Assembly: GCA_033439765.1 (NCBI GenBank)
Contig: JAULSN010000016.1
Span: forward strand, 124,001 to 188,000
Direction: 5' to 3'
Length of the DNA: 64,000 nt
From: Lasiosphaeria ovina
Lineage: Eukaryota; Ascomycota; Sordariomycetes; Sordariales; Lasiosphaeriaceae
Part shown: positions 41,794 to 55,600 of the stretch, piece after piece
How positions within the stretch are numbered: position 1 is the first letter of the stretch
Layout of the letters: each line of letters opens with the position of its first letter
Program-made: the position numbers and the translations under genes
Notes under the pieces: generated by a model
Told to the model about the DNA's origin: nothing
Database searches by the model: none
Seen by the model: the letters and a program-made list of their open reading frames with translations, nothing else

Positions 41794-43642
41794 CTAAAAA
41801 ACGACATGTATCATGTAACAAGCACGGTGGTTCGTACCCGGCCAGTGTTCCTTTGCATATTGCTCGCACGCCTTCGCCGGCTTGCCGACCTTAGCGCCAA
41901 TTGACTTCCACTTGTTATTCTCATACTCCTTGATGGCGTTCATGAGTGCGTGGCTCTGGTGAAAGAGGTCAGGGTTAGTAACTAAACAGTGGCGGACTGC
42001 TAATTTCAATGATAGGGAGTCACTTTGCAGGGACCACGCACCTCGTCTTCAGCAAATTCGGCATAATGCATGTCCTAGCGTGGAGTTAGCATGATTCAGT
42101 GACGAGCGTATCTACGTTTAAGCTCTACTAACCTTGTACCAATGCTTCTTAACACTACCCTCAGTCCGAGTTGGGAATTTCTTCTCGAGTTGTCAGCCTG
42201 GCTTCGAAAAAGTTGCTAACCCATGGAGACGATATAGGCACTAACCTTGGCAATATCAGCCCAGCTGTTGCCGGCGTCACGCATCTGCTTCAGCAGGAGC
42301 TCCTCGGCCGGTGTCCAGGGAGTATTTGTCCGGCTCTTCTTCGCGGGAGGGGGATTCATGGGACCGTCGTCGGTTGGGGTAGGCTGCGCGGGGGCCGCAA
42401 TCGGCTGAGGCGGGACGGGCGCCGGAGCGGAGGGCTGCTGCTGGATCGGCGCCTGAGCGACTTGCGGCGGAGCAACGGTGGCAGGCTGCGCAACTTGGGC
42501 CGGTTGCTGCTGCTGTTGCTGCTGCTGGGGCAGGGCAGGAGCAGAAGGGTGCGCTGCAACATGTTGCGACTGGTTATGAGCAGCATGTGGAGGGAGTTGT
42601 TGGACATGTGTTGTATGCTGGCCCGCATGCGAAGGTGGATGCTGTTGCACATGGGAGGCGGGATGCTGTTGAGGGTGGGAAGCATGGGCCGGCGGGTGGG
42701 CGCCGGGGGCAGCGCGCTTTCGTCTCGAAGACGGGGCCGGAGACTGCGTAGGCGTCTGTTGCTGGACCACTGGTGTCTGCGGCTGTGGAGCGTGACCCAT
42801 AGTCGGCTGCACGGCTTGAGCAGAATGGTGTTGTTGATGCTGCGGATGCTGCTGGGCCTGCTGCTGCTGATGCTGCGCTTGCTGTTGCGCCTGTTGCTGC
42901 TGCTGGGTCGACGGCTGTGGGGTTGGGGCGTACGCTCGGAAGTCCATCTGCTGGTCGCGCCGAGTCAGGTCGGGCTGTTGCTGGCCATAATGGGAAGGGC
43001 TAAACCAGGCGGAATGATTAGCGAACGCATTCTGCGGCGGCGCTTGCTGCTGGGCTTGCTGTTGCTGTTGCAACGGCTGCAACGGCTGCTGATGCTGCAG
43101 CGACGGCATCGACGGCGGTGTCGGCTGGGGACGCCATGACCCAACGTCGTTTGCTTGTCGCTGCTTCTTCATCACAGCCAGCGGCGGAGGACCGCGTCGG
43201 GATCGGCCTGGGCACGAAGCACCAGGGTGGACCACGACAGCAGGAGCGACGGCGGCGCGGGCAGCGCGGACGAAGACGAGCAGACGGTGCGCGAAGGCGA
43301 CGGGAGAGAAACAAGATGAGAGAGTCTTTGGCTTGAATGATTTCCAGGTTCGCCCGTGAGGTCGGTCGGGTGGTCCTGTACTCTACTCGACCACTCCCAT
43401 GTTTGCAGGACAAGGCCCAGGGAGGAGGAGAGTACCATGGGGTACATAAAATGGGGGGCTTGGGACTTTTGGGCTGGTGGGCTGGAAGGACGGTGTCTTG
43501 TAGGCGATGGACAGATACGAAAAGGTACAAGGAGAGAAGGTACTCACTGCTGGAGTTCATTGACCGCACCTGGGTGGCTGGCGGTGGAGAAAGCGAGGTA
43601 CTCGTTGCCCCCTGGGACTGCGGGAATCGTCCACTGCTGCAT
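41794..43642 (-). CDS. Two-SANT (Myb-like) nuclear regulator, Gln-rich
   Basis: Exons with firm ends are 42246 (3' end of the Gln-rich exon), 42133-42180, 42042-42074 and 41794-41955, all in phase 0. They rebuild a first SANT domain (TPWTPAEELLLKQMRDAGNS, then IAKKFPTRTEGSVKKHWYKD) and a second (ALMNAIKEYENNKWKSIGAK, then KACEQYAKEHW). The large exon encodes over 300 residues rich in Gln, Pro and His, with a basic PPAKKSR patch before SANT 1. An ATG inside this exon at 43172 would give 389 residues. An upstream exon at 43548-43642 (MQQWTIPAVPGGNEYLAFST start, GTGAGT donor) looks truly coding, but I found no acceptor that joins it in the right phase. The C-terminus may also be spliced at 41838 (GTACGA to TTTTTTAG) and end at 41651. 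It is probably a DNA-binding regulator with an activation-type low-complexity region. It diverges from the SANT gene at 56285. Confidence 0.75.
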
Positions 43643-46600
43643 GGTCTAGAGAATGCGCCAAAAGAGTCAGTCAGCGGCACTTCGGAATCCTGCACAACAA
43701 CAAAAAAGTCGCGACGAAGGCAGGGCGATGGCGATGGAGTATATTGCTGATGGTTTTCGCTGTCGCTGGGAACAAAGCTGCCAGTTTTCGCCGTGCTGCA
43801 GCAATGAACCCGTCATACTTTTATCTGGCGTGGCGACCAGGTTTTTTTTTTGCCAGTGCCGCAGCACCATCCAATTTGGAGGCGCGGCGACCGCAGCTTG
43901 GCCTTTCAATCAAGCAGCCAGGATCACTGCGTCGCTGCAGAATCGAGCATCCAATTCATTGAGGACGGTAACGGGACTCGGGGGCAAGACAATTGAAAGC
44001 GCGATTGAAACTAGGGTCATAGGGAGGTACTTACGACTTGTATCAGCACCAGAGCTGCATAAACCACAAACGACGTGAATTGTGGATTGATCCTGTCTTG
44101 TTGTTGTTGAAAGTACCGCGGGTGACCAGCGAGCGATAACCTGGGGCGGAGCTGAACAAGACCTGCGAGCCGAAGTAGTGTACCTCGACACAGGAAACGG
44201 AGGGGGGGGAGCGGGGGGGCTGGGTGGCTGGGGGGTGGAGGGAAAAATTGTGTGAGTGCGGGTTTGTTTCGAGCAACGATTTCGCTTTTCGATGGCTGAA
44301 GAAGCGGGGGTGTGACTTTCAGGAAGAAAGGGTTTTTTGTCTCTTGGCACACGAGCCTCAGACACTCGCTTCACGGCCCGTTTGGACGAGCTTGACGGGC
44401 CGCCAAGGCAGTTTTAAAGTGGATATGCGCACAACCGCGGGGGTGCAGGTAAGAGAACCTGTGAAGAGAAGGGACGGAGGAGGCGTAGCGCAAAACCCGG
44501 GATGTGGCAAGTCTGCTGACTGATGTCGTGACTCAAAGCTGAGGTCGAGAGACGGGCGACCAAGTGCCTTCCTTTTTAGACTTTGACGACAGGTCGACCG
44601 GCGTGAGCTGTCCAGTATCCTCACGGGCTTCAATTGGAAAGTGGCGCTAGGGTTTTCGCCTGTCAATCCTTATTTTTCGCCAGCGCTCAAGTTGCAGCAG
44701 ATTGGACGGCGCCAAGGGTGCAACCGATCAATCACTGGAGGCGATGCGCGAGGTGTTCAGCGCGTGTTGGGGTGCGTCGGTGCGTTGCCTCTATGGCGGG
44801 GATGCGCGTCTCCCGCGCGACCACAGAGTGAATATGCCCCAACCCTGGCCTAGACAGTCGCGAGTTCCGGGTGCGATGGATGCAAGATGCGTACGAAGGT
44901 TGGGCAATCGAGGGCAGGCCACAGTCGAGGAGCGATGGGTTGGCGGCGTTGGGGATGTACAAAAAATGCAAGTCACCCTTAGGTTCTAGGATGCTGGAGC
45001 AAGGTAGCGGTATCATTCAGCTACCTGGGAGCAACAAGCAGAGACGGAAGGGAGTGGATTGAGAAAGGGAACGCGGGTGGGCGATGGAGGGGTCTCCCCT
45101 TTCTCTTTAGGTATCGTATCCCCACCATGCATCCGGGTAAGCACCACATCACGGGCGAACCTAGGCTCTGAACAGCCAGCCGAAATCATATCCACCAGGT
45201 GGCCGACATGTTGAGCAAAAGCATGCCTTTGATATCCGAGGTTTATTGCTGCAGTGCCGTACGTCGGAGTGTATTCGTGTATATTTATCTGTATTGTTTA
45301 AATATAATTGGGCAACTCCCATCGATCATGTCCTTTTATATCGTGCCTCTTCTCGCGTCGTTGAGCACTGTCTATTATAGCACCTCTTTAGGGGAGGTAC
45401 GAGGTATCCAAGTATCTGTCTTTCAGTGTCTCGTGCCTCATCGCACGAGCCCCCAGAGGGTACCTTCTCCACGGTACTTCGCAAGGCACGCACTACCAAA
45501 ATGGATTCTGCAAGCACGGGCCTTGTCGTGCGGGTCAGCAAGGGTACCGACGGGGCATTTTCTCAACCTGGAATTTAAGTTTTGCAACCTCTAACCCAAT
45601 GACAGCTCGACCTGCAACTTCGCTAGCATACCTCTACTAGTCCAATGGGTAATAAAATACCTACGTTAATGGCAACTGCCGTAGTTTATCGAAGCTCTTC
45701 TGTTGCTTGGGTCTGAGGTGGGAGGATGAAATGTACACTGAACCCTTTTGCGACGGCCGCATAACTGGCCGGAGTGAGTTAAGCAGGTGATGATAGAATT
45801 CGAGATAAGCGCAAACAAGTCCCGCCAAGACAAACCCATAAGGTAAACTAAGCGGCTGGTAGCTGGCGCGTCAAAGCGGGGAAGACCTGCTTGGATGGCG
45901 GGATACTAATTTGGCATGGGGCTACGTATCTCGATGACAGCTCCGACACCAGCGACGCCAGCGACGATCCAAGGTAGTCAATCGTTGAAAGGTGCAGGTT
46001 GCATCCTATTAATACTATAGCTCTAACTGGTACAAAGGTCAATTAAGAAATAAAGTGCGCAAATACCCCTTTTCCTATGTAATGGGTTCGTCACCGCAGA
46101 CGGCAAGATAGGTACGAGAGGTACCTCGAGTTTTCAAAACCTCACTGAGCTTTGTCTTAACCTGGAAGCTATGAGCATCTTGCCTATTACGGAGGGCTAG
46201 CTCTTCTCTTATCGTTATCGGCTCAATATGCCTTTTCCTTCTTCTCACTCTCAACGGATGACAATCAACAGTGCACTGGAGCTGGATTGTTTGCATGTGA
46301 CACATCACACACCTGACGACCAATCTATGCCTATCAGACGGCACTACCTACCTTAGGGTTCTCGTCTCTTCTCGTCGTCGGACGGTCTCGACTCTCGAGC
46401 TGAGCGACGCAGCTTTGGAGTGAAATTGTTTTGTGGAGGAGCTTGTCCCCACAGCGGGGCGTGGCCCACGCCATTGGGCAGGTTTTCGACGAGATCCCGA
46501 ATCGACTTCTCGTCCCGCGAACATGCAAAATGGAAAGCAAATCAAGATCCGCCCATCAGTAAGGTTATACTAGATTGTGGTCAGTTATTACTAGCCTCCC

Positions 46601-49600
46601 CCGGATACCATTTTCTCTCTTTGGTGGGTTGCTTTGCTATCAATCTATCAATCATCGCGGGCAACAATTGTGTTTTACAGGACGGAGTACCCAGGAAGTC
46701 TTCCAATGTTCCGTTCCATGTTACACTGCGGTATGTACGGTCAAGGGCCAGGGCGGTCTAGCCCTCGAATCCTAATGTATAGGTACTTTAGCGGCGACCC
46801 CACTGCCAGGAGCATTTTCGCTGCTGGCGCCCGCCACAACTTGGAACTTGCAAGGTACAAGTGCACGTGTAGACGTCCATTGTGGAAGGAAAGCCAAACT
46901 CGTGCGCCGTTGGATGAGTTACATCCACCTTTTTCTTCCTTACTTCGATTATTGTCCCCGTGGCACATTCACCGGTTGAGCCTTATATAGTATGTCGCTG
47001 CGGCTGAACAAGTCGCTGCAAGTCGTCGTCGTCTGTGTCCATACATACAGAAGAAGTTAGGTACATTCGAACACATCCTTATCCCTACCTTGGTTACTCC
47101 GTTCCTTGCCTGGGTAACTCCCAGCTCCCAAGTCTATCTTGGGAGAGCCAGGTGTTCCGTTCCGTCCACCGGCAGCAACCGACGGCGTTCGCAACATACC
47201 TGCATTATCCTAACCCGGATCACAAGAAACTTCTCATTGTGCTTGATGTTTGATGCGACCGCAACTCTCGTTCTGCGGCCGAACGGCAGAAGCCTAGCCA
47301 GTTGCAAAGTAGCCATCCGCAAGCCTGAAGCCGAAACTGCTAGTCACAGATCAGGCGGGCGTTTTGCCTTTTGGGTTGACCGTGTGGTTTCCGTGTCCGC
47401 CGCAGAGGTCTGATATGGTATGATGAGGCAGGGTCATGTTGTCGACGCAAATTCAGACCATCGAAACCCAACTCACCTGCAAGCCGCCCGAAGAGGTCGT
47501 GTCGACAGCTCGAATTCGGCATTCAAGACGTGGTTTTCCCGGATTTGAAGATGCCGCTCCTTCGCCTGGGGGAACAACAGCCGCACTGGGCGCGCCCGAG
47601 CCCTTTGCGTTCGTCCGAAAACACAACTGCTGCCACTCACGTTACGTTGCCTTCTCTCGTCTGCCATACGCAGTAAGTCTTAACTACCCGCTCAACCCAA
47701 ATGAGATAGATGATCCTCGCCGGTGAAGATCATACCCCTGCCTGCCGACAGGTCCGACCTCACCGGTCACCCTGTCCTGGTCGGCTGTCTACCACCCGAC
47801 TGCCAACCATGGGGTAACCTTCAGGGAACCATCGGAGCCCCTTGCAATAGCGAGCATACGTTATGATCATGTCGTTGCGATCTCTCTTGGCGACAAGCCT
47901 CGCCTCGCCTCATGATCCTTGGCAGTCGGGGACGCCGTCACGCCGTCCGCAACTCGCATGGCGTCGACGGCATCGCGAGCAGATGCGAGGCTAGTCTTGC
48001 GCGTCGGCCTCAACCTTACCCACGGCCTTTTCCGCGTGCGTCTCATCGGACGACTGCCATCCAATTGCCGTGGACCGGACGCCACTCGCGTGAGATTACC
48101 GTCCAATCTAGCCATCAATGACAGACTGCCCAGGGTGGAGGCATCGCACAAAAGGTCACGGTCCTAGCAAAATTGGCCAGGGGCTGTCTGTTGCTGCTTG
48201 CTTGCTTGCTTGCTGCTTTGTACGAGGTCGACCCATCTATCACATCACCCAAATACTGTCGCATGGTTCGAGAACACCAAGCAGTGGGGGAGTGACTCCC
48301 CAGCAAACACGTCGGTCAGGCAGATTAACCGTCAGATCAAAAGCTCAAGCCAACTAGTTTAGAGACATCATACGACATCACGTATCGCTAGCGACTGGGT
48401 TTGCCGGGTTTCCTCCTGGCTCTCAACCCCGGGGTCTATCCAAACGAAGGGTATTGTCATGTGACGAGAGCGAGCCATCATTGCACCTGCACTGCCAGCA
48501 TGAGATGAGGCCTAGACACGGAACTGGCATGAAAGGAAATCAGAGTGGAACTGCATTGTTTTCTCTCAACACGGCATCTTGATCGGTGGAGTCGTTTCTT
48601 CTTTTTTTCCTCCCTTTCGTTTTTCTTTTTAGAGTCTTTCTTGTTCCCTTTCTCGGCATCGCCGTGATCGCCTCGGAAGATTGTCATCTGAAGAGGCCGG
48701 GAAAAGAACACCGAGCCTTTCCTGAATGAGAGGGGCCACCGGATCGGTGCCAGTGATGCATCGTCTTAGTGCATTTACACCAAGAGACGAGACCAAAGAA
48801 ATTCTCCGAAAGTGACAGCCAGCCTGGATTCGGCCAAGTGCAACTCGCCCACTCACCTCCCTACAGTAGGTGCGTAGGTCAGAGAGGGACGAAGTGTGTG
48901 TGTGTGTACGGAGACAGGGGATTGGTCTGTCTGGAGGCAACAGTCGTGCGTGCACATGGGACGGCGGGCATAAACGCAGTTGGGTATCGCGGACGCACTG
49001 GAGGTGCCGAGTGAGGTAGGGTATCTTGGCGAGGCAAGAGTAGACTAATCGAGATCCAAGTCAAGATAGATGTTAAAGATTGCTACTTTAGGTGTGCCGT
49101 AACTTTAATTTTCCCTAATACGTACCTGCTCCTTTTTGACAGATTATTACGTCTTCGTTTATATGTACTTTTGACGCTTTTTCCACATCCTTTTCCCGGA
49201 ATTTTGTTTTCTCTTTTTTCGTCAACTCTAGCCGCTGCGACGGAGCGCGCAGGCAACAACAACCTGGCAGACATGGTAGCAGCGTTGTTTGCTTTGCTGT
49301 TCATGCTCGGTGTTTCGCAGTTCTCGCACCATCACGACTCACACCAGAGTCAACTACCCCGAGGCAGATTTGTACCTTTTACCCCGTTCTCGGCCTGGGG
49401 ACCCCAGGTAGGCAACCTTGCCCTCTTGCGGTTGCAAGTGTGGAGCCCACTGAAACGGTCTGGGTTCCAGCTCGGTGACGGCACCCGTTTGAGATTCCGC
49501 GCGCAGCGGCTCTGCTGCTGCCCTGTTGGTTTCTGCGGGGGGGCGCCAGCCCAGCCCTGGAAGGGGTGGTGGTGCCTACTCGTAGCGACCATGGGTGTGT

Positions 49601-52600
49601 GGGTGGAGTCCTCGCTTATCGTGTCGTATCGTGCCATCGCGCGCCGTTCATTTCGGGGGCTCCTCCCGATTACATAACGCCTCCCAGGTGCCAGGTTGGG
49701 TTGGGGCAGGAACGTCCAGCCTAAAAAACATGCTGTTCACGTCGTACGGAAGCTGCAACGTCGCGGGTGGAACACCACTGCAGCAGTGATAGGATTGAGA
49801 CGAAAATGTGTGCTTTGACGGCGATGATACTGGCGGGAGTTCTTCACATGGTATTTTCTTTCAGAAAAAATATTTACCATCCAACTGGGCAGCGTCCCGT
49901 TCGGCGCGCCCCCTACGATGTCGAAATACGCTAGTACTTTTTAGTACGTCCCAGGGCCCTGTCTCTGTCTGTGTCCACGACCGTGTGGTGTCTGTCCAAA
50001 GTCTGGGGACTCAGGGTCAGGGTCAGGGTCAAGGTCAGGGTCTTCAGCGCACGTCTTTCTGTCTTTCCTTCTTCTGTCTGGCTCGCATGGCAAAGACGCA
50101 CCCCAGAAAGCTCAGACTCTCTCACCCATCTGCGTTGATCAGGACGCTTCGTCATATCATGACCGCATCGACTGTCTGTCGTGAGCACTATATGGTGATC
50201 ACGAACTAGTCTGCCATGGAAGGCGCCATGGAAGTCTTCGACGAATGGGTTCTTGCATTTATGCAGAAGCCCGCCCGCTCACGACAACATCGCGGTTCGT
50301 CCGTCTCCTGCGTGCTTGTTCGTCATGCTCACCTGAACTGTTGAGCGACGCTTTGCGATGAGCCGCCGCTAGGCCCTTCTAGAAGACGTTGTGATCCGTT
50401 CTACGCATTTTCTAGGTTCACCTGACACATCGTATGGGTGCTGATGCAAGGGGCTTGCTGGGAGTCGTCGACGATCGAGGAAGAACATATCCACTCACGG
50501 TGACGACGACCGGCCTGCCTCTCGGGCCGTTACACGTCCTGCCATCTCGTACCTATCCCTAGACTTTGCAGGCAGGCAGGCTGCACGTAGGGACGTGGAG
50601 TCCAGTGCACAGATGCGTAGAGCCCTACGATGGGACTATGACAAGGACCAGGACTGATGCAGGAGGCTTCGCATCTCGGCTTCGGGAAGGAGTATCGAAG
50701 CGTGTTGGGATGGCGTGTTGAGGGCACACAAGCCTCATCGGATGCTTGCAAGATGCTGCACGGCAGCTGCATGCGGAGGTCATAGATCTCGTCTGCCAGA
50801 TGGCCAGTATGCACGGTGTAAACGAGCTGCCAAGACCCGGAACGTGGATGGAGCCGGAATTCTGGCCTCGTCTGTGAGCTCGTCTGTGGCCGCTCGCCAT
50901 CGCGTAGTTCTCTTGCAAACACTTCCACTTCTCCATCCTGGCTGCGAATAGCGATGCCATGTTTTCCCGTTTTCTTGTTCTCCTACTTTACTGTTCCTCG
51001 GCCGATCTCGGACGTGCGGTTGGGGCCCCGGCCGTGCCCTCGCGATCCATAGGAGCTTCGACATGGCCATGTAAGCGATCTCTTCTCCATTTCCCCTTTT
51101 CTACGACGTACATCGCGGACCCGCAACTCCCGGACCCTTGTGTACGATCCATCATGGTGAAGACAGTGGAACTCCACAACGTGATAGATCCGGGGGTGGA
51201 GGGGAACTGGTGAAGACCAGAAAGGATGTAGCACAACCTACCATGGATGAGGAGATGATGTAGAGAGGTCCAAATTGTATCACCTACTCATACCTTCCTT
51301 CCTGCATAGCTTCAAGGGCGGAAGCAGACAAGTTACAGTGTACGAAGAACAGTAGTACCATTGTAGGTTGTGCGACTAGGCTAACTAGGCTAGGCAGAGC
51401 TGAAGTCGCATCTGGGGCAATGGCATCTGTCATATACGACAGGGCTACAACCTTCGGGGTTGTACATGGCCATGTGTGCTGACCGGCATAGTCAGCTTGC
51501 CAGGTACTAGGATCAAGATAAAAGAGGGAACTACAAGCGAAGACTCTCGATCGGCAGCTCGCCACGGCAAGGCGGTTTCTATCGGCAGACACCGGCGAGG
51601 CCGAGTCCCTGGTCGCCTTGGATGGACATATGTTCCTGGACATTATCACTGCATTGCATTGCTGGAGGGCAATGCTCTTTAGTCGAAAGCGGATCATGGA
51701 AGGGGATGGGGGTTGAGCTAGAATCGAGGTTGTCCCATCAACTGGCGAATGGCGGTTGAACTGAGAAGGGAAGAAGCATACGGCTGAGGGAGGTGTGGAG
51801 AGTAGAACAAAACCACAGAGCCCCTTCTTTGGGCAAGACAAGGAGATCGGTGAGTGTCATCTGGAGTTCCGGACGAAGATCATCAGCGGCAAATGCTGCC
51901 ATCAAGATCATGCTGTTCTCTCCCCGCCAACTCGTGGCCTGTTTTAGTTTGCCACTTCGCTGCTCCGGCTTCGCGGGGAGATCGCCCTCGAACAAAAGCG
52001 CGAAGAGCAAAGCGCAAGCACACTCGTTCTGACTGCAATGCCCAATAAACAGCGGAGGGGGCGAGGCGACAGACCATCTTATGAAAGTCGCCTAGGAGCG
52101 TTGTCCCGGGAAACAGGGACGAGTTCCCGCTGATGGTTGTGGTTCGGTTCCATCCCTTGAAATAGGAGGAAGGGAAAAATCCTTCTGGATAATGCTTTAC
52201 ATGGTTGGTTTCAACACTGCAAAAGTTGGAAAAGGATAAACTTGAGGCCCTGGCAGCCCACCCAGCTCAACTGGTGGTCTAAGCGCAGACAAAGATGTGC
52301 ACAATCCAGTAAACACCAGCGCAGTATTGCAAATGAGTTCGTGAAATTGGCATAGGCCGTGGAGTGGCCCAAGGACAAGGACGTGGGCTACTAGAACTTA
52401 TTGGTTAGCCGCGTTGAGGAGCCGCACAAAACATGTATTGGGAAATGCAAGCTTCCGCCCCTCCATTAATTTCACTCGGTAGACCAGCGACCATCTGTGT
52501 GGTCAAATGTCAAAAAGACGGTTCTGCAGATGGGCCGTGGCTTGCGGGGCTGCATCGCTACCCGCCCGGGAGCTTCGCCGTCGGGTCGCATCTTGCGGTC

Positions 52601-55600
52601 GAGAGGGGCCGCTCGATATCCGTGATCCATCAGGCGCCGCTACAACGATTGAATGGTCCGGACGCGTCGACTAGCCAAACGAAGCCAAACACCAGTCGAA
52701 ACCTCAATTTGAGCCTTGTGTGTCTTGTGTCTTGTGTCTTGTGCGCGTCTCCAGAACCCCTCTGGCTCTGATGCACTTTCTTTGGATTGCGGGAAGAGAC
52801 AGGGCGAGACCAAGACGGGCGACAGCAATTGATGGCTGTCCGTGTTTCTGATCGCTGTTTGGCTGTTTGCCCAGCAGCGATGCTGCGTTCATGGTTCATG
52901 AGCCTGTTCTTCTTGTTTGGCCATTTTTCCAGGCCGTCTAGCGGCAGCGGCAAGTGATGCTATTCTTGGGCGATCCGAGAGGGACATCCATGAACGGAGG
53001 GGCAACCTGACATGAGAAACCGCAACCGATATTGGCCAGAATGCAGCGCGCAGAGAAGCCACACGAAAGACACATCGACAATAAATATTGAAGCCGTCGA
53101 GGTCAGGAGGTCGGTACCTCGGGTACTTGCCGTCTGCGCATGCGGACATGCGGAGCAAAAATTGAAAAATGGTCTCCGTTAAGCTTTTGCTGCATCGGCC
53201 CTGCACAGGCCCATTGTCGCGCCTCTCGATCGGGCGATGTTTCGACGGGCGTTTCCTTGACCGGCTGTGGTCGACTCGCCTTGTTTAGGCCCGGCTGCTG
53301 GTGAGGCGTTGGTGAGGGTCGAGCCAAGGTCCGCCGTCCCAGTCTGTTCTGATCGTGGGGTCTCGGCGGGGTGACCCCGCCAGGGCCCCCCCCCCAAGGG
53401 CTTCTGTGGGGCAGGCCACATCTGGCAAAGCCTGAAACCCAAGGCAAGGTGAGATTGCGCCAGCCGTTTAGCGAGTTTTAAGGACTCTCCACCCAGGGCC
53501 GGAAGCGATCGGAGCCTTGCAACAGGGGCGCTGCTGGCACAGGCTCCCTGTGATAGCAGGCTCGCATTAAGGAGCCGCTCGTCACGAACCTCCCCACCAC
53601 CACCACCTCAAGCGCTGGCCGAATCGACGCGAGCGATCCGAAGCTCAGGAACGGCAGCGGGCCAGCGAAGAGCCTGTTTGGAGTTTTGATGACTTTGTCC
53701 TGCGAACATGTCGACGTCTGTGCCGCTGGGCCAGTTTACGCCGCACCAGAGCGCTTTGCGGAGAAGCGGGAGCCGGCCTCGACTGCAGCCCAGGTTGCCC
53801 CGAGGGTGAAGTGAGGTTGGCTTGGCTACGGGAAATGGCGATGGGACGACGAGAGCTTCTTTGCTGTGCCGCCGGGAACTGATGGATGCCTCTTGGTCTG
53901 CCGCCGACCACAAGAAACGGCCATTCCACCGCACGAGGTAAGCTGTGTTTTCGGACCCGTGCCATTTCTGCTTCGGGAGAAATGATGTGCACAATGGAAT
54001 GGGGCGGCCAAAAATTGTTAGTCTCAACAAAGTGGGTAGAAACACACTCATGTTTCAACGCTGCCAAATGTCAAACCAAACGAATGGATTGCCTCTTCAG
54101 CGGAACTTACAGCGTTCCGTGCTTTTGGGCAGGAGCGCGGGGTCAGCCCGCCCCTGCCAGGACTGCCAAGACCCCTGCCAGGACCCTTGCAAGAGCCTCA
54201 GGACAGGGGGCTCCCGCCAATCACGGGCGGCCAGCCGAGACCAAGGCGTTTTTGTGACACTCGGAGCAAGAACGACCAACAACGATGGCCTGCAGTCAAA
54301 CATCAGACACAGACCTGCCACGCAGACTTCTAAACTACCTCGATGTGACTCTCCAGCCTACCGACGCTAGCATTTCCCAGCGCAAATTTCTCCTCCCCAT
54401 CTGCTGCAATGAGCGACGCCCAAACATTCTGTTACGCAATTACGGGCCTGTTGCGACGCTGGGTCTTCCCCGGCCGCCAGGTATCCTCAAAGTCCTCTGC
54501 TCGTCCCTCTTTGAGCCCGTCGCTCTGCGAGTACGACGCCTCTCGACCCTGCCCTCCCCTTCCTTGCCCGCCGACCTGAGATGGCCGCCGAGCGGCAAAC
54601 CGCTACACGCCCTACTGCATCTTGCCTCGATGCAAACCGTTGAGGCCATTGAGGCCGTGGACAGAGGCCGCGGTAAAGCTGGCTCCGGTGGCGTCGGCGC
54701 GTCCGGACAATGAGAGGAGTATTGCTGCTGCATGGAGCTTGCGGGCAATTGGAACATCACAAGGACCACATGGGCAGCCGGCGGCTGTTTGGAAACGCAA
54801 ACAGCTATTTTGGTCTCGTCCAGGTCTGCCTTGATTTTCGAGTCAGCGCCTCGTGATACTCGACTGAGTCGGCTCTGCCTCTCGGCAGAACAGCAAAACA
54901 TGTCGTGACGGGCCATTGAGGGGTGGGCAGAGACGGCACGCCGTGGCAGCAGGTGGCAGTAGGTGGCCGGTTTCCTCCTCCCTCGCTCCCTCTCCGTCTG
55001 TCTCTTTCGTCTTGATTCCGCATGACTTGTCCTGGTCCCATCATCCCGAGTCGCTCAACCAGGCACTTCGCTCCCGGGCATCGTACAAGGGCTCGAGGAT
55101 GACCTGCACACCAGATTCGACCTGCGCACGTCCGTTTTCCCGAACTCCAGATCCGACTCGACATGGGTCTAGACGGCTCATGGGTGCCCCTACCCTATTC
55201 TCTACTCTGTCCTAATTCGGTGGGACGGGATCATGGGCGTGTCTTGTCTGCAGTTGTCTACTGTCCCCGTTCCCCTCCATGTGTGTCTCCCCTCGGCCTC
55301 GTTCTTGGTGCCTCTGGAGAAGGCTGTTACGGCATCCACTGGCGTTTGCTCGCGAATCAGCTCCATGCTTCGTTCGCAGTCTGCGCAAACCCTCCATGCC
55401 TTTGTCAACAAGCTGCCCGGTTTGTTCTGGCCTGGGTCGCGGCCAGTGGGCCCATCTCATCGCAGTTCCCGCCCTTGCGCGGTCTGCCCACCATTCCGGG
55501 CCCCTCCAGGGTCTCCACATTGGTCTGTAACAGGTCTAAGAGTTTATGGTGTGCCTACCCCCGGTCCATCTCAGTGGGATGGATGAGCCTCCGCCCGAAC

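Noticed and set aside
43018..43695. 225-codon minus-strand frame over the start of the two-SANT gene
   Set aside because: It is in another frame and becomes an Ala/Val-rich shadow of the Gln repeats; only the short MQQWTIP segment nearby looks coding.
48190..48215. CTTGCTTG and other short simple repeats as a possible CRISPR or minisatellite array
   Set aside because: Units are 4 nt without spacers; this is an ordinary microsatellite in a eukaryotic genome.
49171..49677. 168-codon plus-strand frame
   Set aside because: It overlaps a 95-codon antisense frame, has no domain, and the hydrophobic start is T-rich chance sequence.
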